This document shows, one piece after another, positions 62,689 to 64,000 of a stretch of 64,000 bases of DNA (its first letter is position 1; each line of letters begins with the position of its first letter). This stretch comes from Pithys albifrons albifrons. Taxonomy: Eukaryota; Chordata; Aves; Passeriformes; Thamnophilidae. Both the position numbers and the translations under genes were made by a program. The stretch lies in the NCBI RefSeq assembly GCF_047495875.1, contig NC_092486.1, positions 1,520,724-1,584,723 on the forward strand, read 5' to 3'. The notes beneath the pieces are model-generated. The model saw nothing but the letters and a program-made list of their open reading frames with translations, was not told the origin of the DNA and did no database searches.

Positions 62689-64000
62689 AGCCCTGGGAAA
62701 GGCTCTGGGGGAGCTTTTGGCTCTCTCAGTACAGGGGGTTGAGCCTCACCCACTGAGGGTGTCCAGGCAGGATCTGGGACAAGAGGGTGTCCCCACCTCA
62801 AGGAGGAGATGGATCTGCTGCACCTCACAAGGTCAGGGCCACCCAGACACTGCTTTGGGCTCTCTGTCCAACAGTGTTGACCCCTCTGATGAGTTTGGGA
62901 AGGAGCTGCCCATGGCCCTTCTGCAGCTGAGCCACCTTCTGACATAATTCCACATATTCCAGCTTAATTTCCATGTGTGTGTGGAACCTTTTCCAGCAGT
63001 GTGGAACCTCTCTGAGATCAACAATGTGTGCTGAGCTGGAAATTCTCTGCTCTTTGGTAATTAAACCCCCCTAAGAGCCACAGGCTGCCCTTGGAGCCTC
63101 TGCAGTCAGAGGTGAGGAAAGCACAGCCTTGCTCTGCATTGACCTGTGGCTCAATTTTAGAGACAGGGCTACTGAATTTTCAACGCCTCAGTGAGGAAGG
63201 AGAGAGTTTTTACTGGCTCAGTAAGCAAAACATTCATTTGGGAGAGCAGAAAACTGACTGGCTGTTAATAAATATCACGAGACATTCTAAAAGTCTTCTA
63301 AGAAAAAGAGAAACATCATCTGTTCATCCAAATGCAACACGTGGACAAAATGAGGTAAGAAAAGCTAAAAGAGTCCTTTATACATCCCCACTCCCCACTG
63401 CATGGCAACAACCACCAGGAGATGCTGAGCAGGTGGATCCAGAGCATCCTCTGAGCCCCACAACCCCCTCCAGCCCCAGGGCAAGGGGCTGCTCCAGAGT
63501 TTGACACCCTCCAGGCAGTTTGCTGGGGTGGAACCCCCCAATCCATCAGGAGTTTCATGCCTTAGTCCCAAGGAGTAAAGGTTGGTCTGTCCCAGCACAC
63601 CCCAAAGAGCTCAGCACTCTCTGCACAGTCCCAGTGGCCTGGCAGGGTCACACTCCACCTTTGGAACTCAGACTCCTGTTCTTTGGTCCTCTTTGTACAC
63701 AACTCCATAAATATTGAACAGCCTGCAAGAACAAACTTCTACTGAACAGCAAGTTGTGAGTGCCCTGCTTTGCTGGCACACCTGGCAAGCTGGGGGGCTC
63801 TGGGCAGGGCAGGGGCAAAGCCAGGCCTGCTGCAAGGCAGGGAAAACACCTCAAATCAGCCTCTTGCAGGGCTGAGTCCCAGGAGATCCCACTCCAAGGA
63901 CACAGGGAGGGAGCCAGGACAGCCCTGCCTGGGGCCAGCCCTCCATCTGAAAGGTTTGCAGGTTCTCTTAAGCAAGTTGGGTGGGAAGGGGAGGAAGGGG
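62689..64000. other. Unique sequence to window end
   Basis: No gene recognised. The 63.1-63.4 kb part is AT-richer, with an AATAAA near 63268 on the + strand. It may belong to the 3' UTR of a convergent gene, but this is unproven. Confidence 0.4.

Overview
The window reads as vertebrate, specifically bird, nuclear DNA. The evidence is several CR1 LINE copies with the 3' tail typical of birds, an intron-rich gene that matches vertebrate ANTXR1, and very dense GC-rich minisatellites of the kind seen on bird microchromosomes. An LTR-like segment near 11.2 kb resembles passerine endogenous retrovirus LTRs, so a songbird is likely, but this is from memory only. There is no bacterial-type gene organisation, no CRISPR array, and no rRNA or tRNA that I could recognise.

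The only host gene I can support is the 3' end of ANTXR1 (anthrax toxin receptor 1 / TEM8, a single-pass collagen-binding adhesion receptor) on the + strand. Four phase-0 exons encode most of its cytoplasmic tail: 4288-4383, 5871-6038, 15569-15649 and 43175-43448. The introns between them are about 1.5, 9.5 and 27.5 kb. In the last exon the frame set by the splice acceptor does not match the frame carrying the conserved C-terminus and TAG stop; they differ by one base inside C-runs.

Layout: 1-4287 is upstream intron with a head-to-head CR1 pair. 6.3-15.5 kb is intron with CR1 copies and two minisatellites. 15.65-43.17 kb is one intron carrying more than a dozen unrelated tandem arrays, several CR1 copies and a duplicated CR1-bearing segment (23.5 and 41.4 kb). 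43.45-46.6 kb is probably ANTXR1 3' UTR, starting with a 17-bp array. 46.8-50.2 kb holds CR1 copies, the largest with a decayed reverse transcriptase. 50.6-62.7 kb is mostly tandem arrays, including a highly uniform 54-bp array of about 38 copies. 61.0-64 kb is mostly unique DNA apart from one array, and may hold the 3' end of a convergent minus-strand gene.

Tandem arrays cover roughly 18 kb, a little over a quarter of the window. Nearly all long open frames here are by-products of these arrays (unit lengths divisible by three, no stops) and are not genes. Repeat unit lengths and copy numbers were counted by eye and are approximate.
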